DNA from: Epiperipatus broadwayi
Taxonomy: Eukaryota > Onychophora > Udeonychophora > Euonychophora > Peripatidae
Direction: 5' to 3'
Assembly (NCBI GenBank): GCA_028023455.1
Contig: JAQFVV010013062.1
Location: 220,827 to 284,826 of the forward strand
DNA length: 64,000 nt
The position numbers and the translations under genes were made by a program. Positions 37,876-50,445 of the stretch are shown here, piece after piece; the stretch's first letter is position 1; the number at the start of each line of letters is the position of its first letter. The notes beneath the pieces are model-generated. The model was given only the letters and a program-made list of their open reading frames with translations. It was not told where the DNA came from and did no database searches.

Positions 37876-38870
37876 TCCTTTATTTACAGAAGGCAGGAAA
37901 TTAATATATTCTGATGATATTGCTTTGACTTCCCAAAAGAGATTCTTCCCTGAAATCCAAAAGTTTTCCAATAACGATATGAAAAAATTGGATTTTTTTT
38001 CAAAGTCTGGAATCTTATTTCTAGTCCAATGAAGACAGTATCCAATTTTCGATTAAACAATAGAGAATTATTTAATAATCTAAATATAATATTTTGCAAT
38101 AATCCTCTAAAATATGTATACCCCATGCTATTTGGAGAGACCTTTTATCATAGCCTAACTTATTTTCTCATTTGTCTAAAGTGAGATGAAAATTTATTTA
38201 TAAGAATAACCTCCTTGGAAAACTGGCTGGCATTTCTTAGAGTTATGAGGCAAATACTTTACAGTTAATTTTTTTAGCATATTCCATGGGTGAATATTGT
38301 ATACTCAATTAAATATTACTCTGATATATCTAAATTATTGTTTTGCAATGACCTCCTGCTCTCTCATATATTCTTCTTCCAGATATCAGAAGAGAAATTA
38401 CCTCACAGAAAAAAATATAAAGATACTTTAGGCAGATTGGATTTGCCAGTAACTTAAGATATTGTTTCACAAAACTTGACTCAAATCAAGATTCCTTTGT
38501 GAATGTTCACCCAATAATCTGCAATTAGAAAGTTATGGTTTAAAAAGTAGTTCTTAAGAGATTTCAAATAAATCTTTACCTATATCCAACAATAAAGCCA
38601 GCTAAATTTCCCCTTTCTAGACATAATTGGAGTCTCATCAACACATTCAAGGAAATCTGAGATCACTATCCTCATCTGCTTTATAAATGGAATTTATTTG
38701 GTAGAATATAAACTATGAACAATGTAATTAATGATTCAGATTTTTGGCTGCAGTGGCAGAATTGAAGGATTTAAAGTCCATCTATTTTCTGGTTGGAATC
38801 TCTGTAGATTTGTTTGTGATATCTTGGGAATAGTTAAGCTGTCTAAAGCCATATGCTAAATAAATAAATA
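37876..38870 (+). pseudogene. Decayed jockey-like LINE reverse transcriptase, C-terminal half
   Basis: Translated on the plus strand with frame changes, it keeps the RT motif C neighbourhood (LIYSDDIALTSQ at about 37900-37935), followed by FNNLNIIFCNNPLKYVYP, then a block corresponding to the L.W.LDRTLS region, SLENWLA.LRVMRQ, and a C-terminal part with LNFPFLDIIGVSSTHSRKS.. and HLFSGWNLCRFVCDILGI. This order matches, from memory, the end of widespread invertebrate jockey-like proteins (YADDIAL..LNNREA..YLGVTLDRT..WTTLNR.RTG). Many stops and frameshifts, with A in the xADD motif changed to S, show that it is long dead. The 5' part is absent. Confidence 0.75.
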
Positions 38871-41242
38871 AAGATGATTATATAAAGAAAGTGCTGTAAG
38901 CTGCAAATAGATAAAACTTTAAATATATGTTTTATTTAAAATATATTTAATAACTATAAAAAGATAATATATATTAATTATTTTTTTTATGTAATTTGAG
39001 ATTATGTGCTGGTAATAAATAGCATTCATTACTTTATTCAGATTTGTTTAGCAATAAAGTTTTAGGAATGTTTATTTATAATGTTTTTAAATAATTAATT
39101 TTAAAATTACTGTTATACATTTCAATGTATATAAATATATAATTTTTATAATATATATATATACATTGCTATAAAATATTTTTATTTTTACATGAACTTA
39201 TGAACAAGTTGCTTCATTGAAAAATGTTGAAAAAAATATTTTTGGCCGATTGATGGACAAAATTGAAAAAGTATTTACTATGTTAAAAATTTAAGAACCC
39301 CAAATCTGCCAAAAATTTAAATAAACATTAATTTTATTCTTTATAATTTTTGTATATTTATATAATTACTTTCTATATAATATAAAAATGTATTTTATTA
39401 ATAATACTATGCTTACAAGATTTTTAGAAAAGCAATAAAATAGAAAAACAATAATTTACTTTTAATAAAATGTCAATAGAAATTATCTACATTCAAATAC
39501 ACTACTCATATACCCTACTATATATTACATATATAGACACAGGTATATAATATGCCTGTGTTTCAGTTACTACTTAAATATAGTAACATGTCATAAATTA
39601 ATGTTGATCTTTCCTTATAATCCTTGATTCTGGTTCTAATAAAAAATCTAAAACCAAATTCTGAATCCAATATAAACAAAGGAATTTGAAATTTAAAAAT
39701 AAAAGACACACCCACCCCTCCTTCAATAATTTCAAATAAATTAATTACAGCATTTATCATGAATTAAATAGAGCCATTGTATACTAAGATAAAATAAACA
39801 ACTCATAAATTAGACTTATTAGGTATTTGCTGTACTTTTTTACATGTGTATATACTCTATATACACAAATAAAATATCCATTAATTAAAAAACTATTGTA
39901 ATAACAATAAAAATAAAAATATAATGGTAATTAACTATTATATGCAGTTTTTCAATCTGTAGAAGTACTTTCAGTTAATTCCTTAACTTGCCTCAACTGC
40001 CACTAAATTCAAAAAACAAAGTGGAAGTAAACGTCATCAACCCAAATCCCATGAAAGTATATATATACACATTTTAGTATAGATATGTCAATGTGAAGTT
40101 GAAAAAGATATTTTATTTGGTTTGCTATCATGAAATTTAATACTCATGACAAAACAGAATAAAATGTCATCAATATAAAGGGACTATGATACAACATAAA
40201 AAAAATTTAATTACAAAAATTTGCATATACTTATTGTTAATAAATAATTAAATTTAAAAAATATATATTGTTAAGAAAATGCTATTTTTATTAAAATATT
40301 TTAAAATGATTAGATAGCAAAAAAAAATCACTCTAAATTAACACTAACTCAACTGTCATATCATGAAATTAAAAGAAAGATAATATTAATTCAAATCTAA
40401 TAAACTTTTATCTTGCTATGCATTAGTTTGGTAATTCAATCAAATAAATTAAAAAGCATGATTTTTGGATCCTATAGATCTTTTACTATAACTTTTGAAT
40501 TCATCTTATTGGCAAATAACTAAACATTTAGCATTTAGTGATGAAATGATTTTTAAATCAGTTTGAAAATTCAAGTTCATGTAATGATTTTATAGTTGTA
40601 TTTGATAAATCAATGGTTATTCAAACTCTGATATCATTCATATTTTTTATTTTATTTTTCATTTTTAAGATTTTATATTTATAATATATCAGGATTTAAT
40701 AATAGCTATCCCATAAAAATAATAACTTCACATGGCTTTTTCAGCTTTTAGAGCAATTCTTCTCATTCAACTCTAGAGCCATCTATTGTGAGGATGAGTA
40801 ATTAATGAACACCAGATAATACAGTGCTACAATATCCAGTTTGCTAGACTCATTTCTGATTGTTGCATTTATCAGTGAGGAATTAAGATTAAAAACAAGA
40901 ACTATTACACTTACATATGTAGCAGCCACTTTTTATATTTTTACAGACATCTCAGTTTTATGACAGGTTTAAGCCTTTCGATCTTTTAACATTATATTTA
41001 TTGCTGTTTCATATATTATATAAGCATGTGGAACTAAAAGAGTTGCACTTTATATCAAAATGTTACATGGATTAGTTTTTGCTTTGTATGTTTAATTGGT
41101 ACCTAATAGCAGCAACAATCTATTTCATGCACTCCATCTATGAACTATTTATGTAAGCATAAATGATATATGAATACCACACAATAGTGTTTCTGCACTG
41201 ATTCCCTGTAACTTTAGATTCATAATACATAGCTTCAATAAC
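38871..41242. other. AT-rich intergenic DNA
   Basis: No gene recognised. A TA run lies near 39152-39163. Short minus-strand ORF 39563-39760 has no domain. Confidence 0.5.
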
Positions 41243-41345
41243 TCATGTTCGAAAAAAGTCACTTTCTAGGCTTTTTATTGTTTCTTGGAATTCATTTTAT
41301 AAGATACTCAATAATTACCATTGTTATTTTAGAAGTAATATATAG
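41243..41345 (-). mobile_element. RTE LINE 3' fragment, eroded
   Basis: GTCACTTTCTAGG.TTTTTATTGTTTCTTGGAATTC corresponds to GTCTCTTTCTGGGTCTTTTATAATCTCTTGGAATCC near 25400-25436 of the intact RTE, followed by a weaker match to the CCATCTATTATCATCTCTTCTAACAATA stretch. Same strand as the intact copy. Confidence 0.6.
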
Positions 41346-41875
41346 TGTTATAACATTTTTAAACTTTAGTCCACTAAAATTCTATAGAATTTTTATTTTT
41401 TAAGTAATACTGATGTTTTTTGTTTGGATGGATCTTACAAATGTTTCTATTTATATACATGTAAAATAATTTTTTGCATTTAGATTAGATCATATAAACT
41501 GTAGCTTTATTTATTTATACCCTTAATTAAAATGTCCAGATATTTCGGAAACACCATAGAAAAATATTGTTTTTATATCCTTTAAATATTATTCTCTTTG
41601 AGATATTTGTTTGTAAATATATATGTATTATTACAATTAGAAAATTAATTTTGTAAATAATTTTTAATATCAACAACATCATGATTTTTATATGCTTCTA
41701 AGAGAAATTTTCTTCATATTATTGTAGAACCATTTTTTATAATCTTGTATAATCAGTAGACATAAGGTGATATACCTATCTCCAGACTGAGTTCTGCCTT
41801 TTATGCCAATAAACATCACATGACCACCTCCTCTTATGCTTGTGTATAACTGTTGTTAAAACAGGCAAAACTTAC
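41346..41875. other. AT-rich intergenic DNA
   Basis: No gene seen. Confidence 0.45.
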
Positions 41876-42070
41876 CATATATATTGCCACACACAGCAAG
41901 CTAGAGTAATCAGTGTATGCCAGAAGGCTTGTGCATAAAATCCCCATCTAGTGCCAACTCATCCAATATCCTCAGAATAGTTTCTGGCTTACGGCTTTCG
42001 TCAGTGAGGAGCCTTGGATCTGAGAGCACTGCATGTAGCTTGCTGTATGTGGCAATATATATATAGTGAG
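41876..42070 (-). repeat. Unnamed dispersed repeat (R3), copy 2, with inverted termini
   Basis: 41895-42016 is the inverted match of 24127-24260. This copy also has terminal inverted repeats: ATTGCCACACACAGCAAGCT (about 41883-41902) against AGCTTGCTGTATGTGGCAAT (about 42038-42057), with one mismatch. Either an R3 fragment was captured between inverted repeats, or R3 is itself a TIR element whose other copy has lost one end. Confidence 0.75.
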
Positions 42071-42230
42071 TTTTGTTCTGCTTTTTATCTTTATCATAGA
42101 CTTTAAAACTATAGATTCACTATCATTTCAGCCAGAAAGCTGAAAAACATATCTAATCTATCTTCTAACAGATTTTTAGAAAATTATGGAGCATTTTTAA
42201 ATGAAATTTTTTAGCACCTAATCTTATAGT

Positions 42231-42468
42231 AATATTAGTGATTAAACCAATGCACATGCACTTTAAAAATAAATTATAAATGAATACTCAATTTTTCCAG
42301 ACACGAAATATAGTATTTTAGAAAGAATGGAATGAATCCACCCATTCTTTCAACCCAAACATTTATGTATGGATTTTCTAAAATACTATATCTCGTGTCT
42401 GGAAAAATTGAGTATTCATTTATAATTTATGTTTAAAGCTCATGTGCATTGGTTTAATCGCTAATATT
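42231..42468. repeat. Long palindrome, 94-nt arms, 50-nt spacer
   Basis: The arms 42231-42324 and 42375-42468 are reverse complements with about five differences. They include ATTAAACCAATGCACATG, ATAAATGAATACTCAATTTT and TCCAGACACG. The spacer contains its own small inverted repeat (AGAATGG..CCATTCT). It shares CATGCACTTTAA and ATAAATGAATAC with the palindrome at 31751-31955. Confidence 0.92.
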
Positions 42469-43344
42469 ATTATTACATAAAAAACATAGCGCTATATAAA
42501 ATAATATCTCACCTAATCTTATGTTGTTGGAGAAAAGGAAGATCCATATTTCAAATGTATAAAATAAATCTATAAGACTTATTAGCATTATGAAAATACT
42601 ATTATAAACAGAAATGACATATGCATGTGAAGAATAAATCATTTTCACTCTATGATATTCAAATATAAGTTTGTTTTCATATAGACAAATGCAGATTTTG
42701 CTAAAGATTTTAAGATAGATTGTGATCACTTTCCTCCGATTGAATCAGAGACAAACACTAAATTCTAATATTAACCTATGGGCCATGACCATTATTTTAG
42801 TACATTTAGCTCCATCTAGGGCTCAATTTATTATATGCATGTGTGAGCCTTAGTTAAATTATTTATTTAATTTATATGGCAAAAAATAATTTTAAAATTA
42901 TTTTATTTAAAATTACTTTAAAAATAATAACTTAAAAAAAACAAACAGTAGTAAATATTTTTAACATTACCAATATAAAATATTTCTTGTTGTCCTTCTT
43001 TTAACATATTAAGTAATAAAGACAAAGCACTGATGGTCCTTTAATTTTTCATTTGCTCTCCTGTGGTTACTTTATTACTATTTTGTTGATTTTGCATTTA
43101 TTTGTTGGTAGAAAGTGAAATTAAAATAATATTGATGTATAAGTTTAAAAAAATTATTCAACAGAACAAAATTTTCTCAATAAAGCCGAATATTCATTCT
43201 AAAGTGCTGATTAGTAGATTCTTTGCGTGAACAGTTACAAGACTTCTTGTGAACTCCCATTCTTATTGTTGCTAATGATCAGCAAACCATTTGTTGTTGT
43301 TGTTTTTCTGAAGGTTTGTGATGATGGTGTTCTAGCTGTATTTT
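42469..43344. other. AT-rich intergenic DNA
   Basis: No gene recognised. The 91-codon minus ORF at 42454-42729 is hydrophobic but has AT-driven composition and overlaps the palindrome end, so I do not call it. Confidence 0.45.
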
Positions 43345-43566
43345 TATATTGGACTATTTCCATCATCTAATATGTGTGTTGAATGTCTTTAGAAAAGTTT
43401 AATTTTTAGTTAAATATTCCAAATGCATTCAACTGTTAGTAATGTCACAGCAAACAGGTTAGTATATGCACCAACTGTTAGTAATATCACAGCAAACAAA
43501 TGTTAATAATATCACAGCAAACAGGTTAGTATATGCACTAACTGTTAGTAATATCACAGCAAACAT
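43345..43566. mobile_element. Fold-back MITE family FB-A, copy 2, one-ended
   Basis: It starts TATTGGACTATTTCCATC, the FB-A terminus, and continues through GTTGAATGTCTTTAGAAAAG, but there is no mirrored right end. Instead 43436-43566 is a short tandem array of ACTGTTAGTAAT.TCACAGC, AAACAGG and TTAGTATATGCAC units (four cores). Internal expansion seems to have replaced the right arm. Confidence 0.75.
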
Positions 43567-45237
43567 AATTTATTAATCACTTTTATTTAAGTTACAATCT
43601 CTGATTGTTGGTTGTTTACTTGTTTGTTAATTTTTAAACACTTTTATTGAAGTTAAAATAAAATTTTAAAATTGTGATTTAATATATTGTAATGAATACT
43701 CCACTTCTTTTTAATACCAAGGGTGCCACTAGACCACTGCCAACCTAGACAATTTGATTTATGGTGATAAAAGTTAAAGTAATAATTAACATTTTGAAAT
43801 AAATGCAGCCAGATAGACCCAGAGAGAGAAAGAGATCTTAAACATTGTTCAGACAATTATGGGACAGAACACAGAAACAAACGTCAGCCAAAAACAAATA
43901 TAATTAGTAATAATTTTTTAAGTTTTATTAAATTGAAAAAATATTAGTCAAAAAAGAAGATATATAAGTTTGACCCAAATCCCCAACCTTCTTTGTCAGA
44001 GAATGCAAGTGAATATTATACAAACACTTTGACAGATAATTTTGCTTTCTCACATAACTTATAGGGGATTATAATGATCCTTCTGCTATCAATTTATCTA
44101 TTCTTTGATTTCTATTCTTTTTTTAGAGATTTAATAACAGCATGGAGCGAGCTTTCCTTAATCCTATAAAAATGAGACAAAACAAAGATGTCATATGCTC
44201 CGAAATACTTGATGTCATATTACAATATGGCCCTTAAGGTTACCTCTGTGCAAGCAAAGAGAAAAGATTATACCTTCTTAATCTTTAATACAATAAATAA
44301 AAAGGAAATAATCAAAATTTCTATGCTTACAAGAAAAACAGAACTACATAATGATAAATTGCTAGCCAAAAGTTCTACAGTCTGCCATAAAATGCAAACA
44401 CACAATAAACTAATTTCAAATAAAAGGAGATAGGTGATCTAAAAGGAAAACTATATTATCTGCCAAAGCTTTTAATAATAATAATATCCAACAAAAAAAA
44501 TACCACTTATAATACTCTCTCTGACAAAGCAATAAAAATAAAATATTAATTTAATCATCTATAATTTATGAATCATAATAAAAATACAGATATTAAACAT
44601 AATATTTAAAAAAAACTACTAATAAGATCTAAACTATTACTAATAAGCCCATCATATGTTCATTTTATTTTACTTTGAGCATAAAATTTAGAGATTTAAG
44701 CCCTGGTTAAAATAGAAAAATGTTCAGCTTCAGTTTTTTAATCTGATTTATTCCAGTCGTGTGTGCAAGGTTTTAGTCCCATCAAGAGTACATTACTTTC
44801 ATTTTTTATCTCCATTAATTTGGTCATGGAGTATGAAGGCAATCTTCAGGATCAATTTCAAGCTAGTACATTAAGACATGTTACTGATGTCACAATTGTG
44901 GAGCTCTGGGTTCATTTTGGAAAGTTATTAGCATGGCATACTTTTAATGTATTTCTTCAAGATAGGTAGTTTTTGCATTATGAATGGATAGTAGCTATTT
45001 TCAGTATTAAGCATAGTTTCTTTAGCAGTTAGTAATCAGCAATTCAATCTTCTCTTAGCAGTTTTGACTTCACAATTCACAGTAAAATAATTTTTGTATT
45101 AACCAACTTCACTTCACAATTAGAAAATATATCACATCAACAGTCCACAATTAGCAAAAATATAATTTATATATCTATCAAAGATTAGCAAATATAAAAT
45201 ATATATGATGCAATAAAAAACAGCTTTTATATACCAT
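43567..45237. other. AT-rich intergenic DNA
   Basis: No gene recognised. ORFs at 44188-44433 and 44763-44969 are open but show no known domain. The second lies in a slightly less AT-rich patch. Confidence 0.45.
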
Positions 45238-45375
45238 TGTTATCTCCCACCAGATCAAAAAATCTAACCAGGGCTAGTCTTTATCTCCCACCTGAACTTA
45301 ATTAAAAGTTTTAACCAGGGTTATTCTTTATCTCTCACTAGATCTTAATTAAGTTTTAACCAGAGCTATTTTTTA
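45238..45375. repeat. Minisatellite, three units of about 45 bp
   Basis: TTATCTCCCACCAGATC..AAA..TAACCAGGGCTA is repeated three times (about 45238, 45281 and 45328), with small indels. The last unit ends TTTTTATCTTA at about 45380. Confidence 0.8.
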
Positions 45376-48300
45376 TCTTATGTTTTTACTTTTCAAATAC
45401 CACTTGTAATAAATTTTTAAAAATGAGTCTCTGCTTTTAAAATAGATTAAAACAAAACAAAAATAATTATCTCAATCAAAACTTTTTTAAATCAAAATAT
45501 TTTTACAATTTCAAAATATAATAGAGTCTATGTGTTATGGCATGTACACTTAGTACAAAATTTTAAATAAAATTTTCTCTTCTCTTTTAAAATCTTTATA
45601 GATATACATTTTAGTTTTAATTTTAGAAGGAATGATTTTTTTGAAGCGGAAAAAGTAATCGGTTCAACACATATAAATATATCCAATATGATTTGTTGAA
45701 ATTTGGGTACATTATTTACAAATCACTGGCAATACAATATCACCCTGAAATATTATTGGTAGGTTATCTACTTTTTAAATCCAAAGAACTGGGTGAATGA
45801 AATTTCAAATATTTCAATATCAAATCTAAAATACATTAAAATCACTTCAATAAGTTTTTGGTAATGGAGTGAGAGGGTGATATATGTATATATAACTTTA
45901 CTGTAAAACATATTTAACAATTCTTTAAAATTTAAATTAAACAATACTTCATTATAAAGGTTTTCTTTTTAAAAAAATACATGACATTTTTATTTTGATA
46001 TGTAATTTTTAAAAATATTTTTCAAAGAAACAAATCATATTGTAAATGATTTTAATCTGCTGACTTTAGTTTCAAATATTAAGCAGATTGCTACATTTTT
46101 AGTGATGCATGGAAAGGGCAGTATATATATATTTAAAAAAACATTACATTAAAAAGTATTTTAGTATCACTATTTTAAAAAAAGGCATTTTTTTTATTCT
46201 AAAAGTTGACTTTTTAAATATGTTTTTGAAATGTATATTGTAAACGATCTTTATTTAATATGCATGATTTTAATTTCAAAAATTAAGATGATTTGCAATA
46301 ATTGTAAAAAATATAATACTACTAAAAAATTAAAAATAATAGATACAAAAAATATTTATAATGAATGTTTTTATTTACCATGGGAAGTAAAAATCATGAA
46401 AATATTTATTTCATCCACCACAATTGGAGTTTTCATATTTAACTTGAAATAAAACAAAAAGACATCCAGAAATTACAATCCACTGTTATAAACAGTAAGG
46501 ATTGACTTAATTAATTTCTGGAAATCTCCCCCCCCCCTTATACTTTTATTTCACGTTAAATATAAAAATCCCAATTGTGATTGAAAACAAAATATTTCTT
46601 GATTTTTAGCTTCCATAATAAATAAAAATGTTCATTATAAATATTTGTTATTATCTATGATTTAATTATTTATAAATACTTTTACAAAATATTTGTAAAG
46701 TAAATATTAAAAAATATATATTTTATGTTTTCAGTTGTTTTTTTAATATGTTTTATAATTAAAAATACAATATAAGAAATATGAGTAACAGTGAAATACA
46801 GACAATAGAACAGAACTTTTATGATATTTACATAATTAGAAATATAATTTAAATTTAGAACAGAATGATAATGATAATCAATGTCTTACAGAATACCAAA
46901 TGGTGCTGCCATGATTTGACTTTAAATTACTTTTTCCAATCTTTTTTTACTTCTACTTTGACACTATTATATTCATTTTGCAATTTAATATTGATTTATT
47001 AGATTAAATATTTCTGAAAATGTCATAGTTCACAAAGTATAATGTGAGCCAACAAGATTCTATAGATCGCTTATTGATGGATTCTTCGATTTTGAACATA
47101 TAAATAAATGTCTAAACAATTCCTTCCATTTTTCTTAGTGATATGGTAAAATATTGTATAATTTCATAGGATATTTAAAGATTTATTATTACTTTTACAA
47201 AATATTTTTATAATAATTATGTAAGAAAAAATATATTCATGTCTACAGTTATATTTTTTTAAAATATATTTCATTTTTAAAAATACAAAATTAAGAAATT
47301 TGAAGTTATGATAAAAACTAAAATAATTACAATTGTTACATTCTATCAAATAGATGTGAAACACTGAACTACTTACTTTTTGTTACACTTTAATAAATAC
47401 AAATGGAAATTAATTTTTAGAGCAAAATTTCAAAGATTTTTGTTAAGTTTATAATTGTTCACTCATGTTTAAAAATTGAATTCTTTGACAAAGATTTCAT
47501 TAATTTATGATAAAGAGCTAATTAAGTAAAACTCATTGTTTTAATCATTTTCTCACATTTTTAGTTTTATATTTGAAAAGTTTCAAATATGGCTTTAATT
47601 TTTTTTTTCAATTTATATTTCTAACACATCAAGCCCAATTTATTGATTCATAATTTAAAAAAAGATTTTAATATTAAAATATTGATGTATGAACTCAATT
47701 TACAAGTAGATGAAAGTGTAAAAACATTGAAAGGTGAAAGAATTTACTGTTTTGAATAGCATTATGATAATTACTCAATAACAAAAAAATAATTCTTCTT
47801 GTTATATATTTTACTTTATTTCACTTTATAAATTTTTTTTCTATATTTTCAAATTTCAAATAAGATCTTTAAAATGTTTTTCATTTATAAACTTATATTT
47901 TTATTAAATTAAGCCCAATTTATTGAATTCTAATATGGAATAAATTTTTAAATACTAAAATGAAATATCAAAGATTTACAAAAATTATTGCCAGGTAAAA
48001 CAAAATGAAATATCTATCCACTTACAAAAAATAAATAAGAAAAAATATAGAACAACTTGAAGTTAAAAAAACAGTAATATTTAAACTTACTTTACTGTTG
48101 TTATTAATTGTTTTAAAAAAATTTATATGAATCTATTTCTTATCATGAAAATTTTTGGTTTTCATCTTGGTTGCCATCTAAAAATAAAAACTAAAATTTA
48201 AAATATTTTACATTATAATGCAATTTTTTACAGACTGAAAATGACTCTTAGCAAATAAAACTGAAAATAAATATTTCATTTATTATCTGTTCAGGAACTT

Positions 48301-48480
48301 AATGGTACATAAAACATTCCACAAAAAATACATGTTTTGAACAAGTAATAAGTTTAATGAAGGCCAACATTAGTAAAATATTTTAAATAAAATTAGAAAA
48401 AGAATAGTTCTGAATACCTAATCACTATATTTAATAGCATCATTTTTAACATATAATTAGTGTGGGCTTGAATAATCAAT
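45376..48480. other. AT-rich intergenic DNA
   Basis: No gene recognised. It includes a C-run at about 46527-46536 and a small imperfect hairpin around 46465-46523 (CCAGAAATTACAATCC.. / ..GGATTGACTTAATTAATTTCTGG, quoted in part). Confidence 0.45.
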
Positions 48481-48483
48481 GGA

Positions 48484-48725
48484 CACTAGATGGCATAATG
48501 CTATAAAATCACCATTTCCAAAATAGTTTTTGCTTTTGTCAGTAAAAACCAGAATACTATGCTTTTATGCTTCTAACAGTCATCTTTTCATTCCTTATAC
48601 TATTAAAACTAATTGGTCATTCATTGATTTCAACTTTGGATTCTAATCTTCACTGACAAAATTAAAAGTTAGAAATTAGTGTGGCACCATAAATTTTATA
48701 GCATTATGCCCTTTAATATCTATTG
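48484..48725. repeat. Imperfect inverted repeat
   Basis: GGCATAATGCTATAAAAT near 48492-48509 is mirrored by ATTTTATAGCATTATGCC near 48694-48711, with weaker pairing inwards, including TTTTGTCAGT against ACTGACAAAA. ACTAGATGG next to the left arm resembles the R3 block GGCACTAGATGG, so this may be a diverged R3 relative. Confidence 0.65.
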
Positions 48726-49828
48726 CTTATTTAAGCTTACAGTAGATGGCTCTAGTGTATATGGCAAGTATTGACAAAGATTATATTGTGGAAATAGGAT
48801 GGAGCAGAATATGGGAAAACGTAGACTGGGGAATGTAAAATAAAATAGCTAACAGGTTTCTCTGGGCATAGAGAAGCTACAGTACATCACATCACATGCT
48901 CTTGAAAGCACATGATAAAGTCATGCGATATTGTTATATATAATTATTGTAATAAAAATATTATACTCATACTGTTTATGTATGTACACGGTTTTTGCAA
49001 ATAATAAGAGTGATATGTTTTGAATTTATACCTCTGAATTGTATTATATATATTTTTAAGTTGATTTTATTTATAATTTTTAGTCATTTTTTTTGTAACT
49101 CATTTACTTTTTCTGATACCTTGAAAAATGATCGTTTACAAATGTAATGTTTTTATTAGTACTAATTCATTTTTAATGTGATGTTTTTAATATTTAAAAA
49201 GTTACTTTATTACTTACCTTTTATCACTTAGTAATGCTCTCTGTGCTTTTAGTATAATTATAGAATGAAAACTTTGGAAGTTAAAGATTTCATGTTGAAG
49301 CCCATTCTGTTATTTCCCATGTTCATTCAACTATTTGATTATTTATGATCTTGTATTTTTATGTCACAAAAAAATATGCCATGTAAAATGTGATCATTGT
49401 TTTCAGCCATTAAATTTTCAACTTTTTATTTGCTCAAATTTAATTTTAATTTTTATTATATTTTCAGAAATTTTGAAGGTATAATGAAAATTATTTTTAC
49501 AAATAGTATTTCAACTTTGTAAATATAAAAGCATATTAAAGTGAAATATGTAATAAGATTTATAAAAAACAATACCTTTATTTATATATTGGATGATTAT
49601 TGCATCACTAATAAAAATATTAAATTAATGAAATTAAATTTGTTTTAATTCAGTTTCTAATACCTGGATGAATTATTATTCTAATTAATAAAAGTTAATG
49701 AAATTCTATTTATAATTTTTAAAAAATGACAAACTGCTATGGCCATATGAATCTGTTCTTTTTTACCCAATTACAATTCATTGTATATGTTATTGATTTC
49801 TCTTGATGTGTATTCTTTTAAAACTACA
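48726..49828. other. AT-rich intergenic DNA
   Basis: No gene or named repeat recognised. Confidence 0.45.
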
Positions 49829-49990
49829 ATATTTGAAATGCCCCATAGCTATATTGTTTTAACCACACTCCCCTTTAAATAAAGTACAGCCTGAATTTTT
49901 TTGACCCATTGAAAAACAAAATATCTTCAATGAATACTGCAATGATTTTATGTATATTAAAATTCAATCCCATTTAAATAAAGAGTGTGA
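49829..49990. mobile_element. Fold-back family FB-B, partial copy
   Basis: CCCCATAGCTATATTGTTTT, AACCACACTCCCCTTTAAAT and GCCTGAATTTTTT..CCATTGAAAA match the left arm of the copy at 50081-50445 in direct orientation, but no mirrored right arm follows. Confidence 0.75.
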
Positions 49991-50080
49991 AAATAAGTAT
50001 GAAAAAATCATACATTACAAATTAATAAACATATTTACTTTAAAATATACTTAGAAAGACTATACAATTTTTAGTCCCCA

Positions 50081-50445
50081 AACTCAAATATAAGAAATAT
50101 AAACATTGCATAACATTATCTGAAATCTGCATAAAATATTTAAAACATCTCTTAGCTATATTGTTTTAGCAACACTTCCCCTTTAAATAAAGAATGAGCC
50201 TGAATTTTTGTAGTTCATTGAAAAAGAAATCCTCTTATATTCTTCATTTAAATTGGCTTGACTTTTAATGTATATAAAAGTACTGTAGCATACATTAAAG
50301 ATAATTTTATTTTCAATGGGCTGCAAAATTTTAGGCTATTCTTTGTTTAAAATGGGAATGTGGTTGAAACAATATAGCTATGGGGTGTTTTAAATATTTT
50401 TTACAGATTTTAGCTAGCATAATGCATTGTTTCTATTTCTAAAAC
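50081..50445. mobile_element. Fold-back family FB-B, full copy, about 365 bp
   Basis: The left arm contains AAAATATTTAAAACA, TCTTAGCTATATTGTTTTAG and CCTTTAAATAAAGAATGAGCC. The right arm mirrors it with GGCTATTCTTTGTTTAAAAT, AACAATATAGCTATGGGGTG and TTTTAAATATTTT. Pairing continues outwards through AACATTGCATAA / TAATGCATTGTT to about 50081 and 50445. No ORF; unnamed. Confidence 0.85.

Noticed and set aside
42454-42729. A 91-codon hydrophobic minus-strand ORF
   Set aside because: Ile/Phe/Tyr-rich composition follows from AT richness, and its 3' end lies in a palindrome arm.
43436-43566. CRISPR-like array of repeated ACAGCAAACA units
   Set aside because: Repeats directly adjoin with no unique spacers, lie in a MITE, and the DNA is eukaryotic; it is a short tandem expansion.
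44763-44969. A 68-codon ORF with ordinary amino-acid composition
   Set aside because: Short, unsupported and unrecognised; no continuation in neighbouring frames.
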